From contig JASLKI010000315.1 of NCBI GenBank assembly GCA_030747575.1, positions 1-31,620 on the forward strand: a stretch of 31,620 bases of DNA. Direction: 5' to 3'. The notes beneath the pieces are model-generated. The model was not told the DNA's origin. It ran no database searches and saw only the letters and a program-made list of their open reading frames with translations. This DNA comes from Verrucomicrobiota bacterium. GTDB taxonomy: Bacteria > Verrucomicrobiota > Verrucomicrobiia > Limisphaerales > UBA1096. Shown here piece after piece: positions 18,287 through 26,067 of this stretch (its first letter is position 1; every line of letters starts with the position of its first letter). Made by a program: the position numbers and the translations under genes.

Positions 18287-18300
18287 CGCTTGGCCAAGCG
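18287..18300. repeat. CGCTTGGCCAAGCG palindrome upstream of the MarR gene
   Basis: Perfect 14-bp copy in the 40 bases between the exporter stop and the MarR start, ending 18 bases from the ATG. Member of the dispersed family, so not by itself evidence of a MarR operator. Confidence 0.95.
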
Positions 18301-18308
18301 GTACAAAA

Positions 18309-19193
18309 TTATTTGGCCTTGGCCGGACGATTTGCGAAGAACAACGCCCCAAGCACGATCGCCGCCCCGAGCAGTTGCTGCCCGCTCAGCGCCTGGTCAA
18401 GCAGCACCCAGCCCAGCGCCGCCGCGAACACCGGCTGGAGCAGCAGATTCAGCGATGTGAGCGACGCCGGCAGGTGGCCGAAGGCGTACACGATCAGCCC
18501 CTGCCCGGCGAAGTGGCTGACCAGCGCCAGGCCGAGTAACACCAGCCAACCGTTGAGCTGCGTCGTCCCCATCGTCTCGCCGCTGGCCAGCGCGGCGGCG
18601 AGCATCAGCGGCACGGCAAACAGCCCCGACCAGGCCATGATCTCCTGCGGTGAACATGTCTCGCGCAGTTTTTTCACCGTGAGCATGTACGAGCCGTACG
18701 AAATGGCGGTGAGCAGCGAGAGGCCGTCGCCGAACAGTCGCTCGGGTTTTAATCGAAAACTGGCGCCCATCAGAATTGCACCGCCGACAAACGCAAGGCC
18801 AAGCGCGACGAAAAAGCTAGGGGCGATCCGCTCGCCGAACAGGCGGCCGGCCCACAGCGTCACCCACAGCGAGGCGAAGTTGGCCAGCAACGTGGCGTTG
18901 GCCACTGTCGTGTATTTGATCGACCAGTGCCACGACACCAGATCGATGGCAAAGAAAAATCCGGCCAGGGCCAGCAGACCAGTCGGTCGGCGGGTGTGCG
19001 CGCTTTTTTCTGCTTTTCCCGGAGCGGCAAGCAGCACCAACCACATGAACGGCAGCGCGAAGAACACCCGGTAAAAACCAATCGCCGCCGGGCCAAAACC
19101 CTCGTCCAGCGCCAACGCGGCGAACACCGGCGCAAAGCCGATTGCCAGTGCGCCGCAGACCAGCACAATTGTTGGTGCTGTTCGATAACCCAC
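18309..19193 (-). CDS. EamA/DMT-superfamily transporter
   Basis: 294 aa if it begins at the GTG at 19193, the normal size for a ten-helix EamA exporter. The protein is almost wholly hydrophobic with paired five-helix repeats; GFYRVFFALPFMWLVLL and SLNLLLQPVFAAALGWVLLDQALSGQQLLGAAIVLGALFFA are typical. No in-frame ATG exists near the right place, and the longer frame to 19556 runs over the divergent cytochrome gene, so an alternative start is required. The substrate cannot be predicted; amino acids or metabolites are common. Probably co-transcribed with the MarR gene downstream. Confidence 0.87.
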   Translation of the reverse strand: MGYRTAPTIVLVCGALAIGFAPVFAALALDEGFGPAAIGFYRVFFALPFMWLVLLAAPGKAEKSAHTRRPTGLLALAGFFFAIDLVSWHWSIKYTTVANATLLANFASLWVTLWAGRLFGERIAPSFFVALGLAFVGGAILMGASFRLKPERLFGDGLSLLTAISYGSYMLTVKKLRETCSPQEIMAWSGLFAVPLMLAAALASGETMGTTQLNGWLVLLGLALVSHFAGQGLIVYAFGHLPASLTSLNLLLQPVFAAALGWVLLDQALSGQQLLGAAIVLGALFFANRPAKAK

Positions 19194-19246
19194 CGCCGCC
19201 AGCGTAGGGAAAGGGGGGGCGGTGCGCGAGATTTGCCGACTCGCGG

Positions 19247-19260
19247 CACTTGGCCAAGCG
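19247..19260. repeat. CACTTGGCCAAGCG palindrome between divergent genes
   Basis: Contains the perfect decamer 19249-19258, in the 88-base divergent region between the EamA transporter and the cytochrome c gene. The rest of that gap has a G7 run (about 19213-19219) and no clear promoter. Confidence 0.93.
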
Positions 19261-19281
19261 GGGTAGATTCGGGCGAGCGTG

Positions 19282-19983
19282 ATGGAGCGGCAGCGACTTT
19301 TTTTGTGGCAATGTGCCGGCTTGGCCTTGGGGCTTTGGCTTGGGGTGGGGTGTGTCCAGGGGCCAAGTGAGGCGCTGTCGCCGCTCGCCGCCCCCGCGCT
19401 TGGCCAAGTGGACACGGCGACGATTGATGCGTGCATAGTTTGCCACAGCACACGCGAGATGCAGCGCGGGCCGGTGCTCGACGGGTTGCCAGAGTGGTAC
19501 TTGGCGGAGCAGTTACGAAATTTCAAGTCTGGGCATCGCGGCAAAAATCCGGCCAACCGCGCCGAGGCGCTGATGGGTACGGCAATGGCGAAGGTGGAGA
19601 CCGAGGCGCAGCTTGCCGCCCTGGCGCGTCATTTCGCCGGGCGCAAGTCGCAGCCGTACATCCGCGTTGTTCGCGGCAATATCGCCATCGGCAGGGCACA
19701 CTACGCGACTCGGTGCGCTTCGTGTCACGGTGCCAAAGGCGAGGGCAAACCGGAGATCAAGTCGCCGCCGGTGAATGTGCAGGAGGATTGGTTTTTGCTC
19801 GATCAACTCCGCAAGTACGCCAACGGCCAGCGCAGCGTCCACCCAAGCGACACGAGCGGCTTGGTGATGAAGGCGGCTCTCGCCGGTTTGTTGCCGGGCG
19901 ACTTCCAAAACATGGTCGCCTACATCGCGCGGGACTTGACGGTGACGCCGCCGTTGCAAAAGGTCGGCCCGCGGAAAAAGTAA
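19282..19983 (+). CDS. Diheme cytochrome c (class I, tandem)
   Basis: 233 aa from the ATG at 19282 (a GTG directly before it at 19279 is also possible). Hydrophobic N-terminal segment about 6-24 for export, ending in GVGC, a poor lipobox. Two heme-binding sites: CIVCH (51-55) and CASCH (145-149), each followed by a cytochrome c domain; LMGTAM (97-102) and GLVMKAALAG may give axial Met ligands. This double-domain form is like the small cytochromes c4/c553 that shuttle electrons in the periplasm. A palindrome (19399-19408) encodes LGQ in the linker before the first heme. It ends 4 bases before the ABC ATPase gene, a surprising functional pairing. Confidence 0.92.
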   Translation: MERQRLFLWQCAGLALGLWLGVGCVQGPSEALSPLAAPALGQVDTATIDACIVCHSTREMQRGPVLDGLPEWYLAEQLRNFKSGHRGKNPANRAEALMGTAMAKVETEAQLAALARHFAGRKSQPYIRVVRGNIAIGRAHYATRCASCHGAKGEGKPEIKSPPVNVQEDWFLLDQLRKYANGQRSVHPSDTSGLVMKAALAGLLPGDFQNMVAYIARDLTVTPPLQKVGPRKK

Positions 19984-19987
19984 TCCG

Positions 19988-21061
19988 ATGGCAAGCGTCC
20001 GACTCGATAATCTCTGCAAATTTTTTGGCGCCGTTCGCGCGGTGGACGGGGTGAGCCTCGAGATCCCCGATGGCGAGTTGATGGTGCTCGTAGGGCCGTC
20101 GGGTTGCGGCAAGTCCACCCTGCTGCGACTCGTCGCCGGGTTGGAGGAAAGCACGAGCGGCGGCATTTTTCTCGACGATCGCGAGGTCAGTCGCGTGAAG
20201 CCGCAGGATCGCGACGTGGCGATGGTGTTCCAGAATTACGCGCTGTTCCCGCACCTAAACGTCGAGCAAAACATGGCGTTCAGTTTGAAGTTTCGCAAAG
20301 TGGCCAAGCCGGAGATTCGCTTGCGCGTCGCCGAGGCGGCGGAGGTGCTGGGCCTCGCCGGCCTGTTGCGCCGCAAGCCGGCGGAGTTGTCCGGTGGGCA
20401 GCGGCAGCGCGTGGCACTTGGCCGGGCGATGGTCTGCAAACCGAAAGTATTCCTGCTAGACGAGCCGCTCTCGAATCTCGATACGCGGATGCGCGCCGGG
20501 ATGCGCGCCGAGATCGCGGAGCTGCATCGGAGGCTCGGCACGACGATGATTTTTGTGACACACGACCAGACCGAGGCGATGACGCTTGGCCAACGGCTCT
20601 GTGTGCTCGACCTTGGCCAAGTGATGCAAACCGGCTCGCCGATGGACTTGTACCGGCGGCCGGCGCACCGGTTCGTCGGCGACTTCATCGGCACGCCGGG
20701 GATGAATTTCGTCCGTGGCCGACTCGAGGAGCGCGACGGTGGCCTAGCCTTTGTCGCGAGCGGCGACAACTTGGCGTTTGGCTTGGGCGGCGACTTGGCC
20801 AAGCACGCGGGAGGGGAGGTGGAGATGGGCATTCGCCCGGAAAATATTTCACTCGCCGCCGGTGCGTGCGACGCGACGGGAACGGTGCAAAGTTACGAGA
20901 CGCTTGGCCACGAGACGTTGCTGCGCGTGCGGTGTGGCGACCACGAGTTGGTGGTGCGCGTGCCAGGCGCGGGCGCGTGCGGCTTGGCCAAGGTTGGGCT
21001 GCGTTTCGACTTGAACGCCGCCGCTTGGTTTGACGCCACCACCGGCCAAGCGCTGGATTAG
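19988..21061 (+). CDS. Sugar ABC transporter ATPase (MalK/UgpC-like)
   Basis: 357 aa. Walker A GPSGCGKST (36-44), Q-loop MVFQNYALFPH (79-89), signature LSGGQRQR (134-141), Walker B VFLLDEP (154-160), switch THDQTEAMTLGQ, and a C-terminal TOBE domain (about 235-357) as in CUT1 ATPases. Its natural partners are the binding protein and permeases at 23055-26063, from which it is split by the opposite-strand CotH-like gene. Four members of the palindrome family fall in this gene (perfect at 20612, 20794, 20983; one mismatch at 20585), giving LGQ or LAK; this is the highest density in the window. Confidence 0.94.
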   Translation: MASVRLDNLCKFFGAVRAVDGVSLEIPDGELMVLVGPSGCGKSTLLRLVAGLEESTSGGIFLDDREVSRVKPQDRDVAMVFQNYALFPHLNVEQNMAFSLKFRKVAKPEIRLRVAEAAEVLGLAGLLRRKPAELSGGQRQRVALGRAMVCKPKVFLLDEPLSNLDTRMRAGMRAEIAELHRRLGTTMIFVTHDQTEAMTLGQRLCVLDLGQVMQTGSPMDLYRRPAHRFVGDFIGTPGMNFVRGRLEERDGGLAFVASGDNLAFGLGGDLAKHAGGEVEMGIRPENISLAAGACDATGTVQSYETLGHETLLRVRCGDHELVVRVPGAGACGLAKVGLRFDLNAAAWFDATTGQALD

Positions 21062-21079
21062 AGGCTGTTCGCCCGCGTT

Positions 21080-22840
21080 TTACCTTGGCCAGAGCGGCAT
21101 GTCTTCGCCGTTGATTTCGCGCTCGACGTCCGGTCGGCGGTTGCGGATGAAGTCGCGGACGGCCTCGAATCGGACACCGCGCCACTGGTAGTCGCTGATG
21201 TGCGGCGTGACCATGGCCTCGATCCGCTCGGTCTCGGCGAGGAGTTTTTCCTCGTCCCAATGCTCGGCCATGAGTTTCTTCATCGTTGCGGCATATTTTT
21301 TCCGAACAGCCGGGATCTGATACAGCTTGTTAGCCACGAGGCCCTTGAGGCGAACGGAGCGTGGTGAACTGCGGTCAACCCGGAGGCGGCTGTATTTTTC
21401 GAACAAACAATCGGCACCCCAAGGCATGAAGTGGAGTTTTCCAGTGCCGGGATTGAGGTAGATGAAGTAGTTGTTGCGGTTGCCGGAGTAGCCGTCCCAA
21501 AAACTTAGCAACCCCTCGAGTGCCCAGAATTTGTAGAACGCCTCCTCGTCGATCACCTCCCAAATCGCGTCCTCGTAGTCATGCTCGTTGGTTTGCAGTT
21601 CAGCTACCATGAGGAAGTCGGTGCTTTCCGGGCTAATGTTCAGGCCGTGAATCGCAAGGAGGTTGCGGCCATTGTGCAGCTTGTCCCGGTGTTTGTTGAT
21701 ATTGAACGCCGCGAACGTCGAGTTGGCACCGTCGTCGCCGCTGCTTGTGGCGCGCGAGTCCCACAGCGCTTTTTCTGGCGCATTCATCCGTGCGATTTCG
21801 TGGCCGTTGATGTAGGCGACGAAGCCGTCATCGCACTTCATCCGGAGCAGCAGGTTCTTGGCGGCATTGATCGAGTCGATGTCGCCGATCTCGAACGGGA
21901 AACGCAGATACAGCGACGTGGCCTTGTAGTGCATCTGCTCGACGAAGTTGAAATTGGGCGTGATAAGTTTTTCAAACCCCTCGCCGACTTCGTAGCCAGC
22001 GCCGTTGGTGCCGGCGATCCAGCTTGAGTCGTCGAAGGCCGGCTTGAACCACTCGGTATCGTGCGCGCCGCTCTCCGGTACCCAGGCGCGCCCCGGCACG
22101 TCGCCGCCGAAAAACGGCTCCCCGTTCCCGCCCTGCATCGCATTGATGACCTTGACGAGGTGCGCTCGGCCTTTTTTGTTGTCGCCGGTTTTTCGTTCAA
22201 AACTGCCTTCCCATTCCGGATAAAAATCGACGACGGTGCCCTCGAAGAGTGTGCCTTTGTCGCTGCCGAACTCGCGCCTGAGCAGCGGTTCGCGAACGGT
22301 CTCCACGTGGCAGTACACGCCGAGGTTGCGGCCGTTGACCGTGACTTTGGCAAAGGCGCAGCGAGAGCCGGGCGCACCGGCGGCATCCCAAAATTCGTAC
22401 CCCATGAACTGGCTCATCAGGCTGGCGTCCTGTCGGTTGTTGTTGAATGTGAGATTACGCAGGCCGTCGATGTTTCCCTTTTTGTCCGAGTAATCGAGCT
22501 TCACCTTGAGCGACGGGCGGGTGGTGTCCTGCGAGCCGAGGAAGCCTTTTTTGCGTAGGCCCACCTTGGGATAGGTCACGCCGTCGATTGTCACGCTAGC
22601 CTCGACGTACGAGTAAGGGGGAGGGGGTGGCTCGAACTTGCGGCTCGGCGGCAGGGCATTCTCTCGCGTTCGCCGCTGGTAACGGATCTTGCCCCAGTCT
22701 GCCTCGGAGAGGGTGATCTTGACTTCAAGCAGGCGATCCTTTGGAAACAGCTCGTCGAGCTTGAGTTCCTTGGCGGGTGTGTCATGGAGGGCGGCGGCCA
22801 AGCCGACGCCAATGGCGATGAATCTTAAGGTGTTAATCAT
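21080..22840 (-). CDS. Secreted CotH-kinase-like protein with an inserted beta-sandwich domain
   Basis: 586 aa; the start at 22840 gives a signal peptide (MINTLRFIAIGVGLAAALHDTPA). CotH-type sequence appears in two blocks: 30-240 (RLLEVKITLSEADWGKIR, VGLRKKGFLG, LRNLTFNNNRQDASLMSQFMGYEF, GVYCHVETVREPLLRREFG) and 420-570 (FYKFWALEGLLSFWDGY, NNYFIYLNPGTGKLHFMPWGADCLF with Asp476). Between them, about 241-416, lies a separate domain (WVPESGAHDTEWFKPAFDDSSW, LYLRFPFEI, DDGFVAYINGHEIARMN, LLAIHGLN) that reads like a galactose-binding-type jelly roll. A Pro5 run is at 71-75. CotH proteins are atypical kinases acting on spore-coat or surface proteins; activity here is unproven. It ends 18 bases from the convergent ATPase gene. 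Confidence 0.85.
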   Translation of the reverse strand: MINTLRFIAIGVGLAAALHDTPAKELKLDELFPKDRLLEVKITLSEADWGKIRYQRRTRENALPPSRKFEPPPPPYSYVEASVTIDGVTYPKVGLRKKGFLGSQDTTRPSLKVKLDYSDKKGNIDGLRNLTFNNNRQDASLMSQFMGYEFWDAAGAPGSRCAFAKVTVNGRNLGVYCHVETVREPLLRREFGSDKGTLFEGTVVDFYPEWEGSFERKTGDNKKGRAHLVKVINAMQGGNGEPFFGGDVPGRAWVPESGAHDTEWFKPAFDDSSWIAGTNGAGYEVGEGFEKLITPNFNFVEQMHYKATSLYLRFPFEIGDIDSINAAKNLLLRMKCDDGFVAYINGHEIARMNAPEKALWDSRATSSGDDGANSTFAAFNINKHRDKLHNGRNLLAIHGLNISPESTDFLMVAELQTNEHDYEDAIWEVIDEEAFYKFWALEGLLSFWDGYSGNRNNYFIYLNPGTGKLHFMPWGADCLFEKYSRLRVDRSSPRSVRLKGLVANKLYQIPAVRKKYAATMKKLMAEHWDEEKLLAETERIEAMVTPHISDYQWRGVRFEAVRDFIRNRRPDVEREINGEDMPLWPR

Positions 22841-23054
22841 GAACTGATCATTTTCGAGCCACAATACTTTCATTCGGGTACACTCGGTTTCATCGGAACG
22901 CCGCGAATTGTTACGCCCCACCTACAAAAAGCACAGTTAAAATATGTCTGATCAAGCTCGGCCAAGCGCTGATTTGAATGTTGAGGCGCGATGGGCGTCT
23001 ACGGCATTGACTCTGGTGGGGGTTCGGTGGATTTTTGCCGCCGCGATTTCACAG

Positions 23055-24332
23055 ATGAAACTTCGATACACAATTACAGGTTTGATGACGATTGGCTTGG
23101 TGCTTGGGGGCACGGTGCAAGCCAAGCCGCTGGATATTTGGATCAGTTCTTTTCAGGACCAGCTCTATTACGAGAGTATGGTCAAGCTTTACAAGGCGAA
23201 GGTGGACAAGGCGTTCGAGGCCAAGGTGCAGTCGTTCGGGTTCCGCGAGATGCCGGAGAAATTGGCGGTGTCGATCAAGACCGGCATCAACCCGCCGGAT
23301 GTGGTACAACTCGACGAGGTGCTGTTCGGGGCGTTCCTCGGCGGTGATGTACCGTTCGCCGATCTCAACGCCCGCATCAAGAAAGCCAAGCTCGACAAGG
23401 ACATAGCCAAGAGCCGCCAAAGTTTGTTCGCCTACAAGGGCAAGACGTACGGCATCCCTCAGTCTCTTAGTGCGATGGTGCTCTATTACCGAGCCGATCT
23501 TTTCAAGGAACTGGGCATCGACCCGACGACGTTGACGACGTGGGACAAGTTTGTCGCCGTCGGCAAGACGGTCGTGAAGGATCACGGCAAGTCGATGATC
23601 GCGCTCGACCCGACGTACCTCGGCATCCTGCTGCGGCAGCGCGACAGTGACTTGTTCGGCCGGGACGGTTCGGTGTTCCCCGACCGCGAGGCGGCGATCG
23701 AGGTGCTGGGCTGGATGCAAAAACAGATGGAGTCCCGCGTCGGCATGGTGCCGGAGCGCGCGTCGATTTTTGATCCGCTGTTTTTCAACAGTGCCATCCA
23801 GTACGGCGAGGTGTTGACGGTCGTGGGTGCCGACTGGTACGGGCTGGACATGTTGCAGCAGTTCACGCCCGACCTCAAAGGCAAGTGGGGCGCGATGCAG
23901 CTGCCGGCGTGGAAGCTGCCGGACGGCCGGCTGAGCCGCCGCACCTCGACCTTCGCCGGGCAGGGCCTGTTGATCAACAAGGCCAGCAAACAGCAGGACG
24001 CAGCGTGGAAGTTCATCGAGTTTGTCATCACGGACAAGGAGTCGAACGCACGCCGGTTCCTCGACGGTAACAGCTTCCCGGCATACAGGCCGGCGTGGAA
24101 GGACGAGCGGCTGCTGCAGCCGAACGAGTTCTTCAGTAACCAGAAATTCGGCGAGCTGCTGGTGCGCCTCGCGCCGGAAGTGCCGGAGGTCGTCAGCCAC
24201 CCGAGCCGCGCCAAGGCGGTATTCCTGTTTCAGGAAACTTTTTTCACGTCGCTCATCTACGGCGAGCTCAAGCCGGCCGAGGTGCTTGACAAAATGAAGA
24301 CCATGCTCGAGGCGGCCGAGCCGGGCCTGTAA
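23055..24332 (+). CDS. Extracellular sugar-binding protein of an ABC transporter (family 1)
   Basis: 425 aa. Signal peptide MKLRYTITGLMTIGLVLGGTVQA, cleaved before KPLDIWI; this decides the start at 23055, although the frame is open back to 22944. The mature protein has the family-1 pattern: PPDVVQLDEVLFGAFL near the N-terminus, KTYGIPQSLSAMVLYYRADLFKELGID (about 135-161), then FAGQGLLINKASKQQDAAWKFIEFV near the C-terminus. It captures an oligosaccharide or polyol for the permeases coded next. The 214-base gap upstream (22841-23054) is shared with the divergent CotH-like gene and shows one degenerate palindrome (near 22957) but no promoter I would defend. Confidence 0.92.
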   Translation: MKLRYTITGLMTIGLVLGGTVQAKPLDIWISSFQDQLYYESMVKLYKAKVDKAFEAKVQSFGFREMPEKLAVSIKTGINPPDVVQLDEVLFGAFLGGDVPFADLNARIKKAKLDKDIAKSRQSLFAYKGKTYGIPQSLSAMVLYYRADLFKELGIDPTTLTTWDKFVAVGKTVVKDHGKSMIALDPTYLGILLRQRDSDLFGRDGSVFPDREAAIEVLGWMQKQMESRVGMVPERASIFDPLFFNSAIQYGEVLTVVGADWYGLDMLQQFTPDLKGKWGAMQLPAWKLPDGRLSRRTSTFAGQGLLINKASKQQDAAWKFIEFVITDKESNARRFLDGNSFPAYRPAWKDERLLQPNEFFSNQKFGELLVRLAPEVPEVVSHPSRAKAVFLFQETFFTSLIYGELKPAEVLDKMKTMLEAAEPGL

Positions 24333-24345
24333 GCCAAGAGCACTC

Positions 24346-25230
24346 ATGCCCGTAGCCGACCAGCGAACTCCAGGGGCGCGCTGGACGCCGTTTTTTTTCC
24401 TGCTGCCATTCCTGTTTTTCCTGCTGCTTTTCTGGGTGATTCCGCTCGTTGGTGGTGTGCAAATGAGCCTGCACGCCAACGGCCTTGGCCAGGCGGAATA
24501 CGTCGGCTTCGCGCATTACAAGGCTTTGGCCAACGACGAGCGTTACTTCACTGCATTGCGCAACAGCTTCGTTTACACGCTGGCATCGGTCGTCGTGATC
24601 GTGCCGCTCGCGCTCTGGCTGGCGCACCTGCTCCGCGCGACCTTCCGGCGACTGCGTCCCGTGCTGACCTTCGCGTTGCTGCTGCCGGCACTGACGCCGC
24701 CGTCGGTTTTGGCGGTGCTGTTTTTGATGGTGTTCCACGGCCGCAACGGGCTGCTCAACCAACTGTTTTTGATGCCGCTTGGCTTTGAGCCGGTCAACTG
24801 GTTGAAGGATCCGGACTTCATTCTCAGCGGCTTGGTGCTGCAGACAGTTTGGCGCTGGACCGGCTTCATGACGTTTTTCATCCTGGCCGGGATGGAGGGC
24901 ATCCCGCGCGTGTACTACGAGGCGGCACGCTTGGCCACCGGAAGCCGATGGAGGCAGTTTTGGCACGTGACACTGCCGCAGCTTCGTTCGGTGCTGTTGT
25001 TCGTGGCGGTGTATCTGGTGGTTGACGGCTTCTCGCTTTTTTCCGGCGCGTTCGTGCTGCTCGGCGGCTCCGGCGGCACGGCGGATGCAGGGCTGTTGAC
25101 GGTCACGTATGTGTTCCAAAAAATGAGGTTCTTTGAGTACGGTACCGCGTCGGCGATCAGTGTCAGTCTGCTGCCCCTTATGACGTTGGCTCTTTGGGCT
25201 ACCTTCTTTTTACGGAGGCGAACGGCATGA
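24346..25230 (+). CDS. CUT1-type sugar ABC transporter permease 1 (MalF/UgpA-like)
   Basis: 294 aa, six membrane helices. The first (about 15-37) is FFFLLPFLFFLLLFWVIPLV. The EAA loop that contacts the ATPase is YYEAARLATGSRWRQFWHVTLPQLR (about 190-214). It begins 13 bases after the binding-protein gene and overlaps the next permease by 4 bases, so this is one operon. The C-terminus (LPLMTLALWATFFLRRRTA) ends in a positive tail. Confidence 0.93.
   Translation: MPVADQRTPGARWTPFFFLLPFLFFLLLFWVIPLVGGVQMSLHANGLGQAEYVGFAHYKALANDERYFTALRNSFVYTLASVVVIVPLALWLAHLLRATFRRLRPVLTFALLLPALTPPSVLAVLFLMVFHGRNGLLNQLFLMPLGFEPVNWLKDPDFILSGLVLQTVWRWTGFMTFFILAGMEGIPRVYYEAARLATGSRWRQFWHVTLPQLRSVLLFVAVYLVVDGFSLFSGAFVLLGGSGGTADAGLLTVTYVFQKMRFFEYGTASAISVSLLPLMTLALWATFFLRRRTA
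25214..25218 (+). promoter_or_regulatory. Shine-Dalgarno GGAGG for permease 2
   Basis: GGAGG lies 8 bases before the ATG at 25227, inside the end of permease 1. It decides the start of permease 2 and is one of the few strong ribosome sites in the window. Confidence 0.8.
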
Positions 25231-26063
25231 GCGACTGCGGAAAAAATTGGCGCAGTGTCTTGTCGCTATTGCTGCTTGGCCCGTTTTTGCTGGCGGTGCT
25301 GCTGCCGTTTCTGTGGATGGCGCTGGGGATGTTCAAGACGAACACCGAGTTTTTTCAGCCGTTGGCCAAGGCGTTTTTCCCGGCGAACTACGACTGGCAA
25401 AATGTGACCGAGTTGCTTGAGGGCAGGTGGGTGCCGTTTTGGGCCGTGCTCGGCAACTCGCTGATCGTGTCGCTTGGCCAAGCGCTTGGCGCTGTGGCTT
25501 TGTCCGCGATGGCAGGGTACGCCTTCGCGCGGTTTACGTTTTCCGGCAAGCGTCTGTTGTTCGTGTTGGCCGTGGCGATGATTCTTGTGCCACGGCAGCT
25601 CTGTGCCGTGCCATTGTTCGACTGGGTGAACGAGCTTGACCTGAGTGACTCGCTGTTTGGCGTTATGCTGCCCGGCGTGGTGACCGGTCTTGGCGTGGTT
25701 TATTTCACGCAGGTTTTTCGACAAGTGCCGGAAGAGTATTTGCAGGCGGCGCGGATTTGTGGTGCGGCGGAGTTGCGGGTGTTTTTGACCGTGCTGCCCC
25801 TGGTGTGGCCGGCGCTGCTCAGTTACGGGATCATCCATTTCATCCTCGCCTGGCACGAACACCTGATCCCAATGCTGGTGTTGACCAGCGAAACCAAGCA
25901 GACCCTGCCGCTGGCCTTGGCCAAGCTCTACGATGTCAGTCAGCGAACGCCACAGGGTGTGCAGATGGCGGCGTCAACCTTCGCAGTGATCCCGACCGCC
26001 GTCCTCTTCGCCCTCTGCCACCGCAAATTCAAATCCTCCCTCTCCGACATGCTGGCGCATTGA
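25227..26063 (+). CDS. CUT1-type sugar ABC transporter permease 2 (MalG/UgpE-like)
   Basis: 278 aa, six helices. The EAA loop is EYLQAARICGAAELRVFLTVLPLV (about 169-192), the Leu-Gln replacing the more usual Glu-Ala at its start. MILVPRQLCAVPLFDWVNELDLSDSLFGVMLP is the typical MalG-side region before it. The start is fixed by the ATGA overlap with permease 1 and the GGAGG. Two palindromes (25473-25482 LGQ in a membrane helix region, 25916-25925 LAK) lie inside. It ends 4 bases from the convergent EF-G-like gene. Confidence 0.93.
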   Translation: MSDCGKNWRSVLSLLLLGPFLLAVLLPFLWMALGMFKTNTEFFQPLAKAFFPANYDWQNVTELLEGRWVPFWAVLGNSLIVSLGQALGAVALSAMAGYAFARFTFSGKRLLFVLAVAMILVPRQLCAVPLFDWVNELDLSDSLFGVMLPGVVTGLGVVYFTQVFRQVPEEYLQAARICGAAELRVFLTVLPLVWPALLSYGIIHFILAWHEHLIPMLVLTSETKQTLPLALAKLYDVSQRTPQGVQMAASTFAVIPTAVLFALCHRKFKSSLSDMLAH

Positions 26064-26067
26064 TCGG

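Noticed and set aside
18287..18300. Palindrome just upstream of the MarR gene as an autoregulatory MarR operator
   Set aside because: The same sequence occurs over 20 times in the window, mostly inside unrelated genes, so its position here is not specific evidence.
22944..23054. Earlier start for the sugar-binding protein
   Set aside because: The signal peptide begins at 23055; an extra 37 residues before it would spoil export.
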